DNA of 64,000 nucleotides from Flavobacteriaceae bacterium. GTDB lineage: Bacteria > Bacteroidota > Bacteroidia > Flavobacteriales > Flavobacteriaceae. Location: the NCBI GenBank assembly GCA_027081505.1, contig JALWKK010000102.1, positions 17,342-81,341 on the forward strand, given 5' to 3'. Positions 43,909 through 53,731 of this stretch are shown here, in pieces. The notes beneath the pieces are model-generated. The model did no database searches. It saw only the letters and a list, made by a program, of their open reading frames with translations, and was not told the origin of the DNA. Each line of letters begins with the position of its first letter. The stretch's first letter is position 1. A program made the position numbers and the translations under genes.

Positions 43909-44700
43909 ATGAGTGAGACTATAAAAGTACCAACTATGGCAGAATATATGGCGCAAGGCAAACAACCCGAAGTATTGTTCTGGGTAGGTTGCGCCGGAAG
44001 TTTTGACGATAGAGCAAAAAAAATAACAAAAGCATTTGTAAAACTACTTAACAATGCCGGAGTAGAATTTGCCGTTCTCGGAACAGAGGAAAGCTGTACA
44101 GGCGACCCTGCAAAACGAGCCGGAAATGAGTTTTTATTTCAAATGCAAGCAATGATGAATATTCAAGTGTTAAATGGCTATGAAATAAAAAAAATAGTTA
44201 CTGCTTGCCCGCATTGTTTTAACACCTTAAAAAATGAATACCCCGATTTAGGAGGAAACTACCAAGTACTTCATCATACTCAATTCTTAAAAACACTATT
44301 AGAAGAAGGACGACTTAAAGTAGAAGGAGGGAAGTTTAAAGGAAAACGAATTACCTATCATGACCCTTGTTATCTGGGAAGAGCCAATGGCGAATACGAA
44401 GCACCAAGAGATTTGCTCAAAAAATTGGAAGTAGAACTTATTGAGATGAAACGTTGTAAAACAAAAGGATTATGCTGTGGAGCAGGTGGAGCACAAATGT
44501 TTAAAGAAGCCGAATCGGGAGATAAAGAAATTTTTGTAGAACGCACCGAAGAAGCGCTGGAAACAAAACCGGAAGCCATTGCAGCCGGTTGCCCGTTTTG
44601 TAATACCATGTTAACAGACGGAGTAAAATTTAAAGAAAAACAAGATGAAATTAAAGTATTGGATATCGCCGAAATGATTGCCAATGCCGAAGATTTATAA
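43909..44700 (+). CDS. CCG-domain (Fe-S) protein, HdrB/GlpC-like
   Basis: This 263-residue cytoplasmic protein has two cysteine-rich CCG domains: CPHCFNTLKNEYP...HHTQFL...YHDPCYLGR and then KGLCCGAGGAQMF...GCPFCNTML. Such domains bind an unusual 4Fe-4S cluster at the heterodisulfide reductase active site. It most likely works with the membrane Fe-S subunit at 41834 as a two-protein reductase. The two genes are separated by a small secreted protein and a HAD protein, which is odd for such a pair. Confidence 0.9.
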   Translation: MSETIKVPTMAEYMAQGKQPEVLFWVGCAGSFDDRAKKITKAFVKLLNNAGVEFAVLGTEESCTGDPAKRAGNEFLFQMQAMMNIQVLNGYEIKKIVTACPHCFNTLKNEYPDLGGNYQVLHHTQFLKTLLEEGRLKVEGGKFKGKRITYHDPCYLGRANGEYEAPRDLLKKLEVELIEMKRCKTKGLCCGAGGAQMFKEAESGDKEIFVERTEEALETKPEAIAAGCPFCNTMLTDGVKFKEKQDEIKVLDIAEMIANAEDL

Positions 44701-44719
44701 ATTATTTTAAACGGCTAAC

Positions 44720-44745
44720 TTGTTTCAAGCAAATTTATATATTTG
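44720..44745 (+). promoter_or_regulatory. Promoter of rocD
   Basis: TTG (44720-44722), 15 bases, TATATTTG (44738-44745). The -7 box is exact; the spacing is shorter than usual, so the -33 assignment is weak. Confidence 0.5.
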
Positions 44746-44797
44746 ACTCAATACCTACAGAAGTTATTTTGGTGAAAGATTAAAAACAAAAACAACA

Positions 44798-46042
44798 ATG
44801 AATACATTAAATAAAACACAATCACAACAAGCTATCGATTTAGAAAATAAATACGGAGCCCACAACTATCACCCGCTACCTGTAGTATTATCTAAAGGTG
44901 AAGGTGTATATGTTTGGGATGTAGAAGGAAAGCGATATTACGATTTTCTTTCAGCTTATTCGGCTGTAAATCAGGGACATTGTCATCCTAAAATTGTAAA
45001 TGCCTTGGTAGAACAATCCAAACGTTTGGCATTAACTTCTCGGGCTTTTTATAATGATATGTTGGGTAAATACGAAAAATTTGCTTGTGAGTATCTTGGT
45101 TTCGATAAATTACTCCCAATGAATACCGGAGCCGAGGCGGTAGAAACCGCACTAAAAATTTGTCGCCGTTGGGCTTATGAAAAAAAAGGAATAACCGAAA
45201 ATAAAGCAGAAATTATTGTTTGTAAAAATAATTTTCATGGGCGCACAACCACTATCATTTCCTTTTCAAACGATCCCGTGGCACGAGCGCATTTTGGACC
45301 TTATACAAACGGTTTTATTAAAATTGAATACGATAATTTACAAGAATTAGAAACAACTCTAAAAACCAATCCAAACGTAGCCGGATTTTTAGTTGAGCCC
45401 ATACAAGGAGAAGCCGGAGTGTATGTACCTTCTGAAGGCTATTTAAAACAAGCCAAAACGCTTTGCGAAAAATACAATGTACTTTTTATTGCAGATGAAG
45501 TACAAACCGGAATTGCCCGTACCGGAAAACTACTCGCCGTTCAACACGAAGATGTAGTACCGGATATTTTAATTCTCGGTAAAGCTATGAGTGGTGGTGC
45601 TTATCCTATTTCGGCTGTTTTGGCAAATAACGATATAATGAATGTTATAACTCCGGGATCTCACGGGTCTACCTTTGGCGGCAATCCTGTAGCTGCTGCC
45701 GTTGCAATAGCAGCTTTAACCGTTGTGAAAGAAGAAAATCTTGCCGAAAATGCCGAAAAATTAGGACAACTATTTAGAAATAGGATGAATGAATACATCA
45801 ATACATCAAACATTGTTCGTTTGGTGCGGGGAAAAGGATTGCTTAATGCCATAGTGATTAATGAAGAAGAAGAAAGCGAAACAGCTTGGAATATTTGCTT
45901 GCGACTTCGAGACAATGGATTGTTAGCCAAACCCACACACGGTAACATAATTCGTTTTGCTCCACCACTGGTGATGACTCAAGAGCAATTGGTGGACTGT
46001 GTTTCTATTATTATAAAAACATTGAAAGAATTTGAAAGATAA
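44798..46042 (+). CDS. rocD: Ornithine aminotransferase
   Basis: This PLP enzyme transfers the delta-amino group of ornithine to 2-oxoglutarate, giving glutamate semialdehyde for proline or arginine breakdown. The 414-residue protein shows [63 protein letters not shown] with the PLP aspartate, and [15 protein letters not shown] with the Schiff-base lysine. It is a single-gene unit with an exact -7 box at 44738-44745, facing the M16 peptidase gene tail to tail. Confidence 0.95.
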   Translation: MNTLNKTQSQQAIDLENKYGAHNYHPLPVVLSKGEGVYVWDVEGKRYYDFLSAYSAVNQGHCHPKIVNALVEQSKRLALTSRAFYNDMLGKYEKFACEYLGFDKLLPMNTGAEAVETALKICRRWAYEKKGITENKAEIIVCKNNFHGRTTTIISFSNDPVARAHFGPYTNGFIKIEYDNLQELETTLKTNPNVAGFLVEPIQGEAGVYVPSEGYLKQAKTLCEKYNVLFIADEVQTGIARTGKLLAVQHEDVVPDILILGKAMSGGAYPISAVLANNDIMNVITPGSHGSTFGGNPVAAAVAIAALTVVKEENLAENAEKLGQLFRNRMNEYINTSNIVRLVRGKGLLNAIVINEEEESETAWNICLRLRDNGLLAKPTHGNIIRFAPPLVMTQEQLVDCVSIIIKTLKEFER

Positions 46043-46087
46043 TACGAAATAGTTTTATTCTTTTCCGATTTTAGAATTGCCTTCTAT

Positions 46088-48802
46088 TTATTCTTTTTTA
46101 AAATCTCCTGCATTAACAACCGTCCACTCTTTAAAAGGTTTTAAATATTTTTTAATTGCTTTATTAACATCATCTACCGTAAGTTTTTTGATATCTTCTT
46201 CTAACTTTTTCTGAAAATCCATAGTTCGGTGATAATATAAATTATTGTTGATTAAAGTGGATAGTTCTCCGTCTTTTGCTCTCGAAACAGCTTGTCCCTG
46301 TACCCAACCGTTTATGGCATTATCCAATTCTTCTTGGGTAATTCCGTCTTTAATTAAACGATCTATTTCCTCTTTAAGTCCTAATTGTACTTTATCATAA
46401 TTTGAAGGCGCATAAATGGCATACACAAAGAAAGAAGAGTTTTTATCTTCTTTATCTCCATCTGCGCTAAAATTAGCACCTACGCCGTAACTAACACCAT
46501 CTTTTTGGCGTAACCTGTCCGCCAATCTGGAATTTAAAAAACCGCCACCTAAAATAGAAGAAGCAATTCGTATAGCCGGATAATCAGGATCGGTATCACA
46601 CATTTTAACGGCTAATGTTGCGAAAGTAGTCGCATTTTTCTTATCCGGAGTTATAATATCCTCATTTACCGGTTTGTTGGGAGTATAAGGATCTTTTATT
46701 TCTTTGTATGGATGTTTGCTTTTAAAATTAGAAAATTCTTTTTCAATAAATTGTTTAACTTCATCTTTATTAAAAGTACCAATTCCAATTAATGTACTTC
46801 GTCCTAAGCCATAAAATTCGTTATAGAATTTTGAAATATCTTTAACAGTCACATTTTTTATCGCATCAACTTCCTCATCAATTGTCATATTGTATAAAGG
46901 GTGTCCTTTGGGATAGTGATTATTAATAATTCTAAGCCGTTTTGATGCTAAAAACTGCGGGTTGGTTTTATTTTGCTCTATTCTAGCCAATCGCTGGGTT
47001 TTGAGTTTTTCCAATTCGGCTTCGTCAAATTCGGGTTGTTTTATCATTTCTGCCATTAGTTGAAGCGTAGGCATTATATTTTCACGGGTAGAATTTACCG
47101 TTACATATATGTTTCCGCCTCTGGCGTAAAAGAAGATAGAAGATTTTAATTTACTTAATTCGTCTTCAATTTGTTGCCTGGTTTTAGATTTTGTTCCTTT
47201 ATTAAGCATAGATGCTGTAAGTGAAGGAATAAGACCTTTTCCGGTAAGCGACTTTACGTCGCCGTTTCTAAGATTAAAGCTAATGGTAACGGTTTCTCCT
47301 CTATTGGTTTTTTCAATCAATCCGTATTCAACGCCATTTTTAAGTTTACCTTGATCTAATCTTTTTGTAATATTGTCGTAGCTTACATCAAAGGTTTCAC
47401 CGATGTCAAATCCTTCTTTGCCTTTGTAGTTACTAACTAATTCTTCAAGATTTTCGGTGTGGTCTATTTTTACTCGTTGTGGTTCTTCAGTGGGAATAAA
47501 GCGTCCTATCGTTCGGTTTGTCTTAATTAAATATTTTTTTGCTGCCTCATTTACTTGTTCAAGAGTTATATTTTCGATTCTATCTCTGTAAATAAAGGCT
47601 AATCGCCAGTCTCCCGCACCAATAAACTCACTCATATAGGTACCCAAAAAAGCGGAGTTGCGACTCATCTGGTCTATTTGTTTTAAGATGTTTGCTTTTG
47701 CTCTATCCAATTCTTCTTGTGTAATGGGTTTGATGTTGTCCAGAGTATTTTTTAATAAGGTTTCTACTTCGTCTGCATTTTTATCACTCGGAACATCAAT
47801 GTTTATATACATAAATCCCGGTTCTTTGGTAAAAGGAGCAAATGCCCAAAGCGAAGAAGCCTTTTGGGTATCTACCAATTCTTTGTACAATCTTCCTGAT
47901 GGTGTGTCGGTAAGTACTTCTTTTACGAGAATCATTGCGGCATAATCTATGTGCGAACCGGCAGGAATATGGTACAAAGCCGAAACAATTTGTAAGTCTC
48001 CGGTTCGGTTTACGGTTACCCTTTTTTCTCCGTCTTGAGGTGGCTCTTCTGTGTAGGACTGAGGAAGAGGCGTTTCCGGATTTTTGAGATTTCCGAACTT
48101 TTCTTCAATTAATTTTAGTACTTCCTCTTTATCAAATTTTCCGGTTACCATTAAAACGGCATTATCGGGACGGTAAAATTTATGGTAAAAAGCTTTTAAA
48201 TTTTCAATAGGAACACGCTCAATGTCAGACCGATTTCCTATTGTGGAGTTCCCGTAGTTATGCCATAAGTAAGCGGCATCAGTTACTTTTTGCATAAGTA
48301 CTCTGGTTGGATTGTTTTCACCGCTTTCAAATTCATTTCTCACAACGCTAAATTCACTTTCCAAATCTTCTTTTGCTATAAAGGAATTTAACATTCTGTC
48401 GGCTTCTAAGTCTAAAGCCCATTCAAGATTTTCGCTTGTAGCGTTAAATGTTTCAAAATAATTGGTACGATCGTAGTAAGTGGTTCCGTTTGGTCTTGCT
48501 CCTCGTGAGGTGAGTTCTTTCGGAATGTCTTTGTGCTTGGGTGTGCCTTTAAAAACCATGTGTTCTAATAAGTGAGCCATTCCTTTTTCACCATATCCTT
48601 CGTGTCTAGAACCTACTAAATACGTTATGTTTACGGTAATGGTTTGAGCCGAATTGTCCGGAAAAAGTAACACTTTAAGTCCGTTGGGTAGTTGATACTC
48701 GGTAATACCTTCTACTTGAGCGGTTTGTTTTAATTGTGCCCAAGAGGTTGTTACTAAAAATAAAAATAGTAAATAGGCGATGGAAGTTAATTTTTTTTTC
48801 AT
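46088..48802 (-). CDS. M16-family zinc peptidase, two-domain (pitrilysin-like)
   Basis: This 904-residue secreted peptidase has a signal peptide (MKKKLTSIAYLLFLFLVTTSWA). The inverted zinc motif HLLEH in GEKGMAHLLEHMVFKGTP is complete, with the downstream acidic ligand in ENLEWALDLEADRM...ESEFSVVRNEFESGEN. A second, non-catalytic M16 half follows (about 480-900). It probably degrades peptides in the periplasm. It is followed 52 bases after its upstream neighbour, the metzincin-like lipoprotein gene on the same strand, so the two may be one unit of protein turnover. Confidence 0.93.
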   Translation of the reverse strand: MKKKLTSIAYLLFLFLVTTSWAQLKQTAQVEGITEYQLPNGLKVLLFPDNSAQTITVNITYLVGSRHEGYGEKGMAHLLEHMVFKGTPKHKDIPKELTSRGARPNGTTYYDRTNYFETFNATSENLEWALDLEADRMLNSFIAKEDLESEFSVVRNEFESGENNPTRVLMQKVTDAAYLWHNYGNSTIGNRSDIERVPIENLKAFYHKFYRPDNAVLMVTGKFDKEEVLKLIEEKFGNLKNPETPLPQSYTEEPPQDGEKRVTVNRTGDLQIVSALYHIPAGSHIDYAAMILVKEVLTDTPSGRLYKELVDTQKASSLWAFAPFTKEPGFMYINIDVPSDKNADEVETLLKNTLDNIKPITQEELDRAKANILKQIDQMSRNSAFLGTYMSEFIGAGDWRLAFIYRDRIENITLEQVNEAAKKYLIKTNRTIGRFIPTEEPQRVKIDHTENLEELVSNYKGKEGFDIGETFDVSYDNITKRLDQGKLKNGVEYGLIEKTNRGETVTISFNLRNGDVKSLTGKGLIPSLTASMLNKGTKSKTRQQIEDELSKLKSSIFFYARGGNIYVTVNSTRENIMPTLQLMAEMIKQPEFDEAELEKLKTQRLARIEQNKTNPQFLASKRLRIINNHYPKGHPLYNMTIDEEVDAIKNVTVKDISKFYNEFYGLGRSTLIGIGTFNKDEVKQFIEKEFSNFKSKHPYKEIKDPYTPNKPVNEDIITPDKKNATTFATLAVKMCDTDPDYPAIRIASSILGGGFLNSRLADRLRQKDGVSYGVGANFSADGDKEDKNSSFFVYAIYAPSNYDKVQLGLKEEIDRLIKDGITQEELDNAINGWVQGQAVSRAKDGELSTLINNNLYYHRTMDFQKKLEEDIKKLTVDDVNKAIKKYLKPFKEWTVVNAGDFKKE

Positions 48803-48854
48803 TGTAAGGTCGTTTAATTGTGAATTATTATAGGCGATTTTTTTTCTTTAAAAA

Positions 48855-49625
48855 TTATTTTCCTCCTTTTGCTTGTAAATCTTCAATACATAACGGGTCT
48901 AACTGCGGGAGTACGCTTTTCCCTTTTAACATTTGAGCACTTCTGCTGTTGCTTTCATAATACATTAAACAGCCTTCAACTTTACAGTGCTTGTTATGGG
49001 ATATATCTTCATGATATTGATGAGTATCATCATCCTGAATATTTACCAGTCCAAAAATATGAGCAAATTCGTGATTTAGTGTGGTTGCTTCTAAGGTAGA
49101 AAGAAGGATGCCCTGTGACGCACTAACTTCGACAAGTGTCTTTTGGTAAATTACTATTGAAGTATTTCTGTAGGCAGCTCCCAAAGTTTTTAATGTGTTT
49201 GTGTCGGAACTGCTATTTCCGTTAGAGAAGAAAATATAGACAGCAATATTATCACCAACGGTAAACTCTGTCCGGTTTTGATCTTCAATCGTTTTTATTT
49301 CATCAAGCGTAAAGGGAAGCCCGGAAGGGTCTTGTATGGTTCTCTCTATATACGTTATACCGTCAGGTTTATTAACACGTTCGTTTAAAAAATTTTTAAA
49401 TGCATCGATACTCTCCTCAAGCGGTTTGTATGATTGTGTATATACCAACTCAACAGTCATACTTTTATAAATATCGCTTGATAATAAATCTTCGGCAGAA
49501 ATGCCCAGTGCTTTTAAATTTTCGGCTTTACTATCATCAATTACACTTTCGGTATCTTTTTTGCAAGAAGTAAAAACAAAACCAAATAAAATGAAGAATA
49601 AAAATATTGTATTGTTAATTCGCAT
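48855..49625 (-). CDS. Metzincin-like membrane metalloprotease (lipoprotein)
   Basis: This 256-residue lipoprotein has the lipobox GFVFTSC (Cys21). The active-site motif is H185-EFAH-IFGLV-N195, that is HExxHxxG with asparagine where metzincins have the third histidine or aspartate. A histidine-rich stretch (DDDTHQYHEDISHNKHC) follows at once and may supply the ligand; a Met-turn candidate GCLMYY comes about 25 residues later. Family members are annotated as flavobacterial membrane metalloprotease. It lies upstream of the M16 peptidase gene and diverges from the DUF2059 gene. Confidence 0.82.
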   Translation of the reverse strand: MRINNTIFLFFILFGFVFTSCKKDTESVIDDSKAENLKALGISAEDLLSSDIYKSMTVELVYTQSYKPLEESIDAFKNFLNERVNKPDGITYIERTIQDPSGLPFTLDEIKTIEDQNRTEFTVGDNIAVYIFFSNGNSSSDTNTLKTLGAAYRNTSIVIYQKTLVEVSASQGILLSTLEATTLNHEFAHIFGLVNIQDDDTHQYHEDISHNKHCKVEGCLMYYESNSRSAQMLKGKSVLPQLDPLCIEDLQAKGGK

Positions 49626-49638
49626 TATAGTATCTTTG
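49607..49638 (+). promoter_or_regulatory. Promoter of the DUF2059 gene
   Basis: TTG (49607-49609), 21 bases, TATCTTTG (49631-49638), 32 bases before the start. The -33 element lies inside the start of the divergent metalloprotease gene. Confidence 0.65.
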
Positions 49639-49670
49639 TTGTTCTACAAACTTAATTTTAAATTATTGAA

Positions 49671-50210
49671 ATGAAAAAAACATTCCTTTTTTTAACGTTC
49701 TTTTTAACATTTTGTTTTACCGGAAACGCACAAACAGACGATTTTAGTAAAACTATTGTCGAATACCTAAAAATAAACGGTACACCAGAGCAATACAGCC
49801 TTGCCTATGATAATATGTTTGATGTGTTGAAAAAACAGTTTAAAAATGCCAATGTACCCGAAAAAGTTTGGACAAAATTGCACAATGACGGAAAACAAAA
49901 AAGCATAAACGATATTTTAAACTTTTTAACCTTTGCCTACAGAAATCATTTCACAAAAGATGATATTATAGCCTTAACCGAATTTTATAAAACCGATGCC
50001 GCAAAGCAAATGCTTACCGATGTTGCCGGATTAACACAAAAACAAAATGAAGAAATAGCCGCTTTTTTTACCGGAGAGGTAGGAAAGAAAACCTTAGACG
50101 TAAAAGACGCGCTGGCAAAAGACATTTCCGAAATATCCGGTCAATGGAGTCGTGACTTGTTTAAAGAAAAATTAAGCACATTGGTAAAAATGGGATATAG
50201 CAATAATTAG
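49671..50210 (+). CDS. DUF2059 secreted protein
   Basis: This 179-residue protein has a signal peptide (MKKTFLFLTFFLTFCFTGNA) and a helical mature domain of the DUF2059 type: IVEYLKINGTPEQYSLAYDNMFDVLKKQF, then FTKDDIIALTEFYKTDAAKQMLTDV. The family is widespread in periplasmic proteins without known activity. It is transcribed away from the metalloprotease gene under an exact TATCTTTG box and leads into the uncharacterised gene at 50263. Confidence 0.85.
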   Translation: MKKTFLFLTFFLTFCFTGNAQTDDFSKTIVEYLKINGTPEQYSLAYDNMFDVLKKQFKNANVPEKVWTKLHNDGKQKSINDILNFLTFAYRNHFTKDDIIALTEFYKTDAAKQMLTDVAGLTQKQNEEIAAFFTGEVGKKTLDVKDALAKDISEISGQWSRDLFKEKLSTLVKMGYSNN

Positions 50211-50262
50211 ATATATTTTTTGACCCAAGTTTTTAATTAAATAGCGGAAACAAAATAACTGT

Positions 50263-50748
50263 ATGTTAAGAAAGTTTGAGTACTTACCGGATGAATCTCG
50301 TATTTGGATATATCAAGCCAACAGAAAATTATCCGATAATGAAGTGCGTTTCATTAAAGAAAAAACTGCTGTTTTTCTTGAAAATTGGACGGCGCACGGG
50401 CAAGATTTGGAAGCCGGATTTGAAATAAAATACAACCGGTTTATCATCATTGGTCTCAATCAACAAAACGCTTCGGCTTCCGGATGCAGTATTGATGCTT
50501 CGGTGAAATTTATTCAATCGTTAGAGAAAGAATTAGGAGTTGATTTACTCGACAAAATGAATGTTACTTTTTATAACGGTGAGTTTATAGCACATAAATC
50601 ATTGCCGGATTTTAAGAAAATGGCAAAAGCACGCTCGATATCTAAAGATACGATAGTGTTTAACAATTTGGTTACAACAAAAGCCGAATATCTCACAAGT
50701 TGGGAAGTACCGGCTAAAGACAGTTGGCATAGCAGATTTATATCCTAG
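50263..50748 (+). CDS. Conserved Bacteroidota protein often mislabelled ABC transporter ATPase
   Basis: This 161-residue cytoplasmic protein has no signal or membrane segment. Homologues in Bacteroidota begin in the same way (YLPDESRIWIYQANRKLSDNE) and contain GCSIDASVKFIQSLEKELG and a W-x-VPAKDSWHSRFI tail. They carry the label ABC transporter ATPase, but no Walker A, signature or Walker B motif can be seen. The central FEIKYNRFIIIGLN through ASASGCSIDAS suggests a small alpha-beta fold. Function unknown. It is 11 bases upstream of the GH3 fusion gene and probably co-transcribed. Confidence 0.85.
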   Translation: MLRKFEYLPDESRIWIYQANRKLSDNEVRFIKEKTAVFLENWTAHGQDLEAGFEIKYNRFIIIGLNQQNASASGCSIDASVKFIQSLEKELGVDLLDKMNVTFYNGEFIAHKSLPDFKKMAKARSISKDTIVFNNLVTTKAEYLTSWEVPAKDSWHSRFIS

Positions 50749-50759
50749 ATGTACGTGAT

Positions 50760-53714
50760 ATGAAAAAAATAATAGCTCCCGCATTTTTTCTACTATTGTG
50801 TTTTACCGTTTCCGCACAGCAAATTAATCCACTGCTTGTTAAAGACTACCAAGCTCAGAAAAAATGGGTAGATAGTGTGTACGGAACGCTTTCATTGCAA
50901 GAAAAAGTCGGGCAGTTGTTTATGGTCGATATTTACTCCAGCGATCCGAAAGAAAAAGTCGATAAAATAAAATCCTTGATTAAAAAATATTACATCGGAG
51001 GCATTATTTTTTCAAAAGGAGGACCCAAACAGCAAGTAAAACTTAATAATGAGTTCCAATCTCTTAGTCGTGTGCCTTTAATTATGGCAATGGATGCCGA
51101 GTGGGGTTTGGCAATGCGATTAGATTCTACATATGCGTTTCCTTATAATATGACACTTGGAGCTATCAAAGAAGACAGTATTATTGAAAAAGTGGGTTTT
51201 AGAATAGGCGAGCAAGTTAAAAGAATGGGAATGGCAATTAATTTTGCTCCTGTAGTTGATATTAACACCAATCCTAAAAATCCGATCATAGGAAGCCGAT
51301 CCTTTGGCGAAGACAAAGAAAATATAACCCGTAAATCGCTGGCTTTCCTTACCGGAATGCAACGTGCCGGAATTCTCGGAAATGCCAAACACTTTCCCGG
51401 ACACGGAGATACCAGTACAGATTCTCACAAAACATTACCTACCGTTTCTTTTTCCGGAAAACGATTAGACAGTGTCGAATTATACCCATACAAGCAGCTT
51501 ATTTCTCAAGGGTTAAGCAGTGTAATGGTAGCACATCTTAATGTTCCTTCGCTTGAAGAGGAAGAAGGATTACCTTCTTCGGTTTCAAAAAAGATTGTTA
51601 CCGGTTTGTTGAAACAAAAATTGGGTTTTAACGGATTGATATTTACCGATGCATTAAGTATGAAAGGAGCTTCAAACTTTAAAGAACCCGGTGAGATAGA
51701 CTTAGTAGCTTTTCTTGCAGGAAACGATATGTTGTTAATACCCGAAAATGTACCAAAGGCGCATAAACTTCTTGTAAATGCTTACCGTGAAGGTGTAATT
51801 TCCGAAAAACGATTGGCACATTCGGTAAAGAAAATTTTACAGGCAAAATACAAAGTAGGATTAAATAACTACAAACCTGTTTCCTCAAAAAATATAATCA
51901 AAGACCTAAACACACCCTTCGACGATGCTTTGTATGAAGAAGTTATCGCTAATGCGGTAACTCTTATACAAAACAAAGAAGGTATTCTTCCTATCAAAAA
52001 TTTAAAAGACACAAAAATTGCGTATGTTAATTTTGGAAATTCCAACGGAAAAGAATTTTTAAAAACCCTTCGGAAATACACACAGGTAAGTTGGATAAAA
52101 GGGAAAAACATCACCGATTATTTAAAAAAATTAGAAAAATACGATTATGTAATTTTAGGCTTTCATAAACCAAATGATTCACCTTGGGAAAGCTACCGGT
52201 TTACCGAAAAAGAATTGGATTGGATTTCGCATATAGCCCAACAAAACAAAGTTATTCTGGATGTATTTGCAAAACCCTACGCTTTACTCGATATAAAAGA
52301 TATTTCTTCTATTGAAGCTATTATGGTGTCGTACCAAAATAGTAAAATAAGCCAGAGTATTTCCGCTCAAATTATTTTTGGAGCCAGACCGGCTAAAGGA
52401 GTATTGCCGGTTTCGATTGGCAAAGCTTTTCCGGTAGGAACATCTCTTGAAACACAATCGTTAAAAAGGCTTCAATACGGTACTCCCGAAAGTGTGGGAG
52501 TAAGTTCTGAAGGCTTAAAATCAATAGATTCTCTCGCAAATGTCGGACTTTGGGGAAAAATGATGCCCGGTGCGCAAATTCTTGTTGCCCGTAAGGGAAA
52601 GGTGATTTATCAAAAAAACTTCGGGTATTTTACTCCTAAACGTAAGACAAGTGTAAAAGATAACACCATCTATGACTTGGCTTCACTAACCAAAATATTG
52701 GCTACCTTACCCATTATTATGCAACTTTATGATAGAGGTATAATTACGATGAATACCACTGTAGGAGAGTTGCTTCCCGAGTTTAAAAATAGTAATAAGT
52801 CTAAGATAACCCTTAAAAAAATGCTTTCGCATTATGCGCGTTTAAAAGCCTGGATTCCGTATTATATTCATACGGTAGATAGCGTAACCAAGCAACCTTT
52901 AAAAAAATATTACGCCAAGAAATACTCCAAAGAATTTAAATATAAAGTGGCTAAAGATTTATACATGCGAACCGATTATAAAGACAGCATTTATAAATTA
53001 ATAAAAGAAAGCGAGTTGCGCGAACGGGTTGGATATAAATACAGCGATTTACCTTATTACTTATTAAAAAAATACATCGACGAATTTTACGGTACTCCAC
53101 TTGAGGAAGTTGTGCAACGAAGTTTTTACAGAAGTCTTGGAGCCAATTATACGGGTTTTTTACCGCTGAAACGTTTTTCGATAAATCAAATTCCACCCAC
53201 CGAAGACGACGACTACTTTAGGCAACAAACCGTACGAGGATACGTTCACGATCAAGGTGCTGCTATGTTGGGAGGAGTAAGCGGACACGCCGGACTTTTC
53301 AGCAATGCAAACGACGTGGCAAAAATTATGCAAATGTATCTTCAAAAAGGATTTTACGGAGGAGTACGCTATTTTAAACCCGAAACGCTGGATGCATTTA
53401 ACACTTGTTATTTTTGCGATAAAGATGTAAGGAGAGGCGTAGGTTTCGACAAACCACAGCTGGGAGATATAGGTCCTACTTGTGGATGTGTTTCTATGTT
53501 AAGTTTCGGGCATAGTGGATTTACCGGAACATTTACATGGGCAGACCCCGAAAAAGAAGTGGTGTATGTCTTTTTATCGAATAGAACATATCCTACCTCA
53601 ACAAACAGAAAAATTATTAAAAGCAATTTAAGAAGTAACATACAACAAGCCATTTATGATGCTATCGATAGGTTTGAATATGAAAAATTAATGAAGTATA
53701 AAGTAGAACGATAA
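50760..53714 (+). CDS. GH3 glycosidase fused to a class-C beta-lactamase-type serine hydrolase
   Basis: This 984-residue secreted fusion has a signal peptide (MKKIIAPAFFLLLCFTVSA). The N-terminal GH3 domain (about 30-380) resembles NagZ beta-N-acetylglucosaminidase: KHFPGHGDTSTDSHKTLP and IFTDALSMKG with the catalytic aspartate. A GH3 C-terminal-like domain (about 385-560) follows. The serine hydrolase domain (about 585-970) has the SxxK motif SLTK near 640 and a late HSG-type motif in FGHSGFTGTF. NagZ cleaves GlcNAc-anhydroMurNAc peptides; the hydrolase half may act on peptidoglycan stem peptides. Both halves appear complete. Confidence 0.92.
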   Translation: MKKIIAPAFFLLLCFTVSAQQINPLLVKDYQAQKKWVDSVYGTLSLQEKVGQLFMVDIYSSDPKEKVDKIKSLIKKYYIGGIIFSKGGPKQQVKLNNEFQSLSRVPLIMAMDAEWGLAMRLDSTYAFPYNMTLGAIKEDSIIEKVGFRIGEQVKRMGMAINFAPVVDINTNPKNPIIGSRSFGEDKENITRKSLAFLTGMQRAGILGNAKHFPGHGDTSTDSHKTLPTVSFSGKRLDSVELYPYKQLISQGLSSVMVAHLNVPSLEEEEGLPSSVSKKIVTGLLKQKLGFNGLIFTDALSMKGASNFKEPGEIDLVAFLAGNDMLLIPENVPKAHKLLVNAYREGVISEKRLAHSVKKILQAKYKVGLNNYKPVSSKNIIKDLNTPFDDALYEEVIANAVTLIQNKEGILPIKNLKDTKIAYVNFGNSNGKEFLKTLRKYTQVSWIKGKNITDYLKKLEKYDYVILGFHKPNDSPWESYRFTEKELDWISHIAQQNKVILDVFAKPYALLDIKDISSIEAIMVSYQNSKISQSISAQIIFGARPAKGVLPVSIGKAFPVGTSLETQSLKRLQYGTPESVGVSSEGLKSIDSLANVGLWGKMMPGAQILVARKGKVIYQKNFGYFTPKRKTSVKDNTIYDLASLTKILATLPIIMQLYDRGIITMNTTVGELLPEFKNSNKSKITLKKMLSHYARLKAWIPYYIHTVDSVTKQPLKKYYAKKYSKEFKYKVAKDLYMRTDYKDSIYKLIKESELRERVGYKYSDLPYYLLKKYIDEFYGTPLEEVVQRSFYRSLGANYTGFLPLKRFSINQIPPTEDDDYFRQQTVRGYVHDQGAAMLGGVSGHAGLFSNANDVAKIMQMYLQKGFYGGVRYFKPETLDAFNTCYFCDKDVRRGVGFDKPQLGDIGPTCGCVSMLSFGHSGFTGTFTWADPEKEVVYVFLSNRTYPTSTNRKIIKSNLRSNIQQAIYDAIDRFEYEKLMKYKVER

Positions 53715-53731
53715 ACCCAATAATCTCCTCA

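Noticed and set aside
50263-50748. ABC transporter ATPase activity for this gene
   Set aside because: The label is common for homologues, but no Walker A, signature or Walker B sequence is present.
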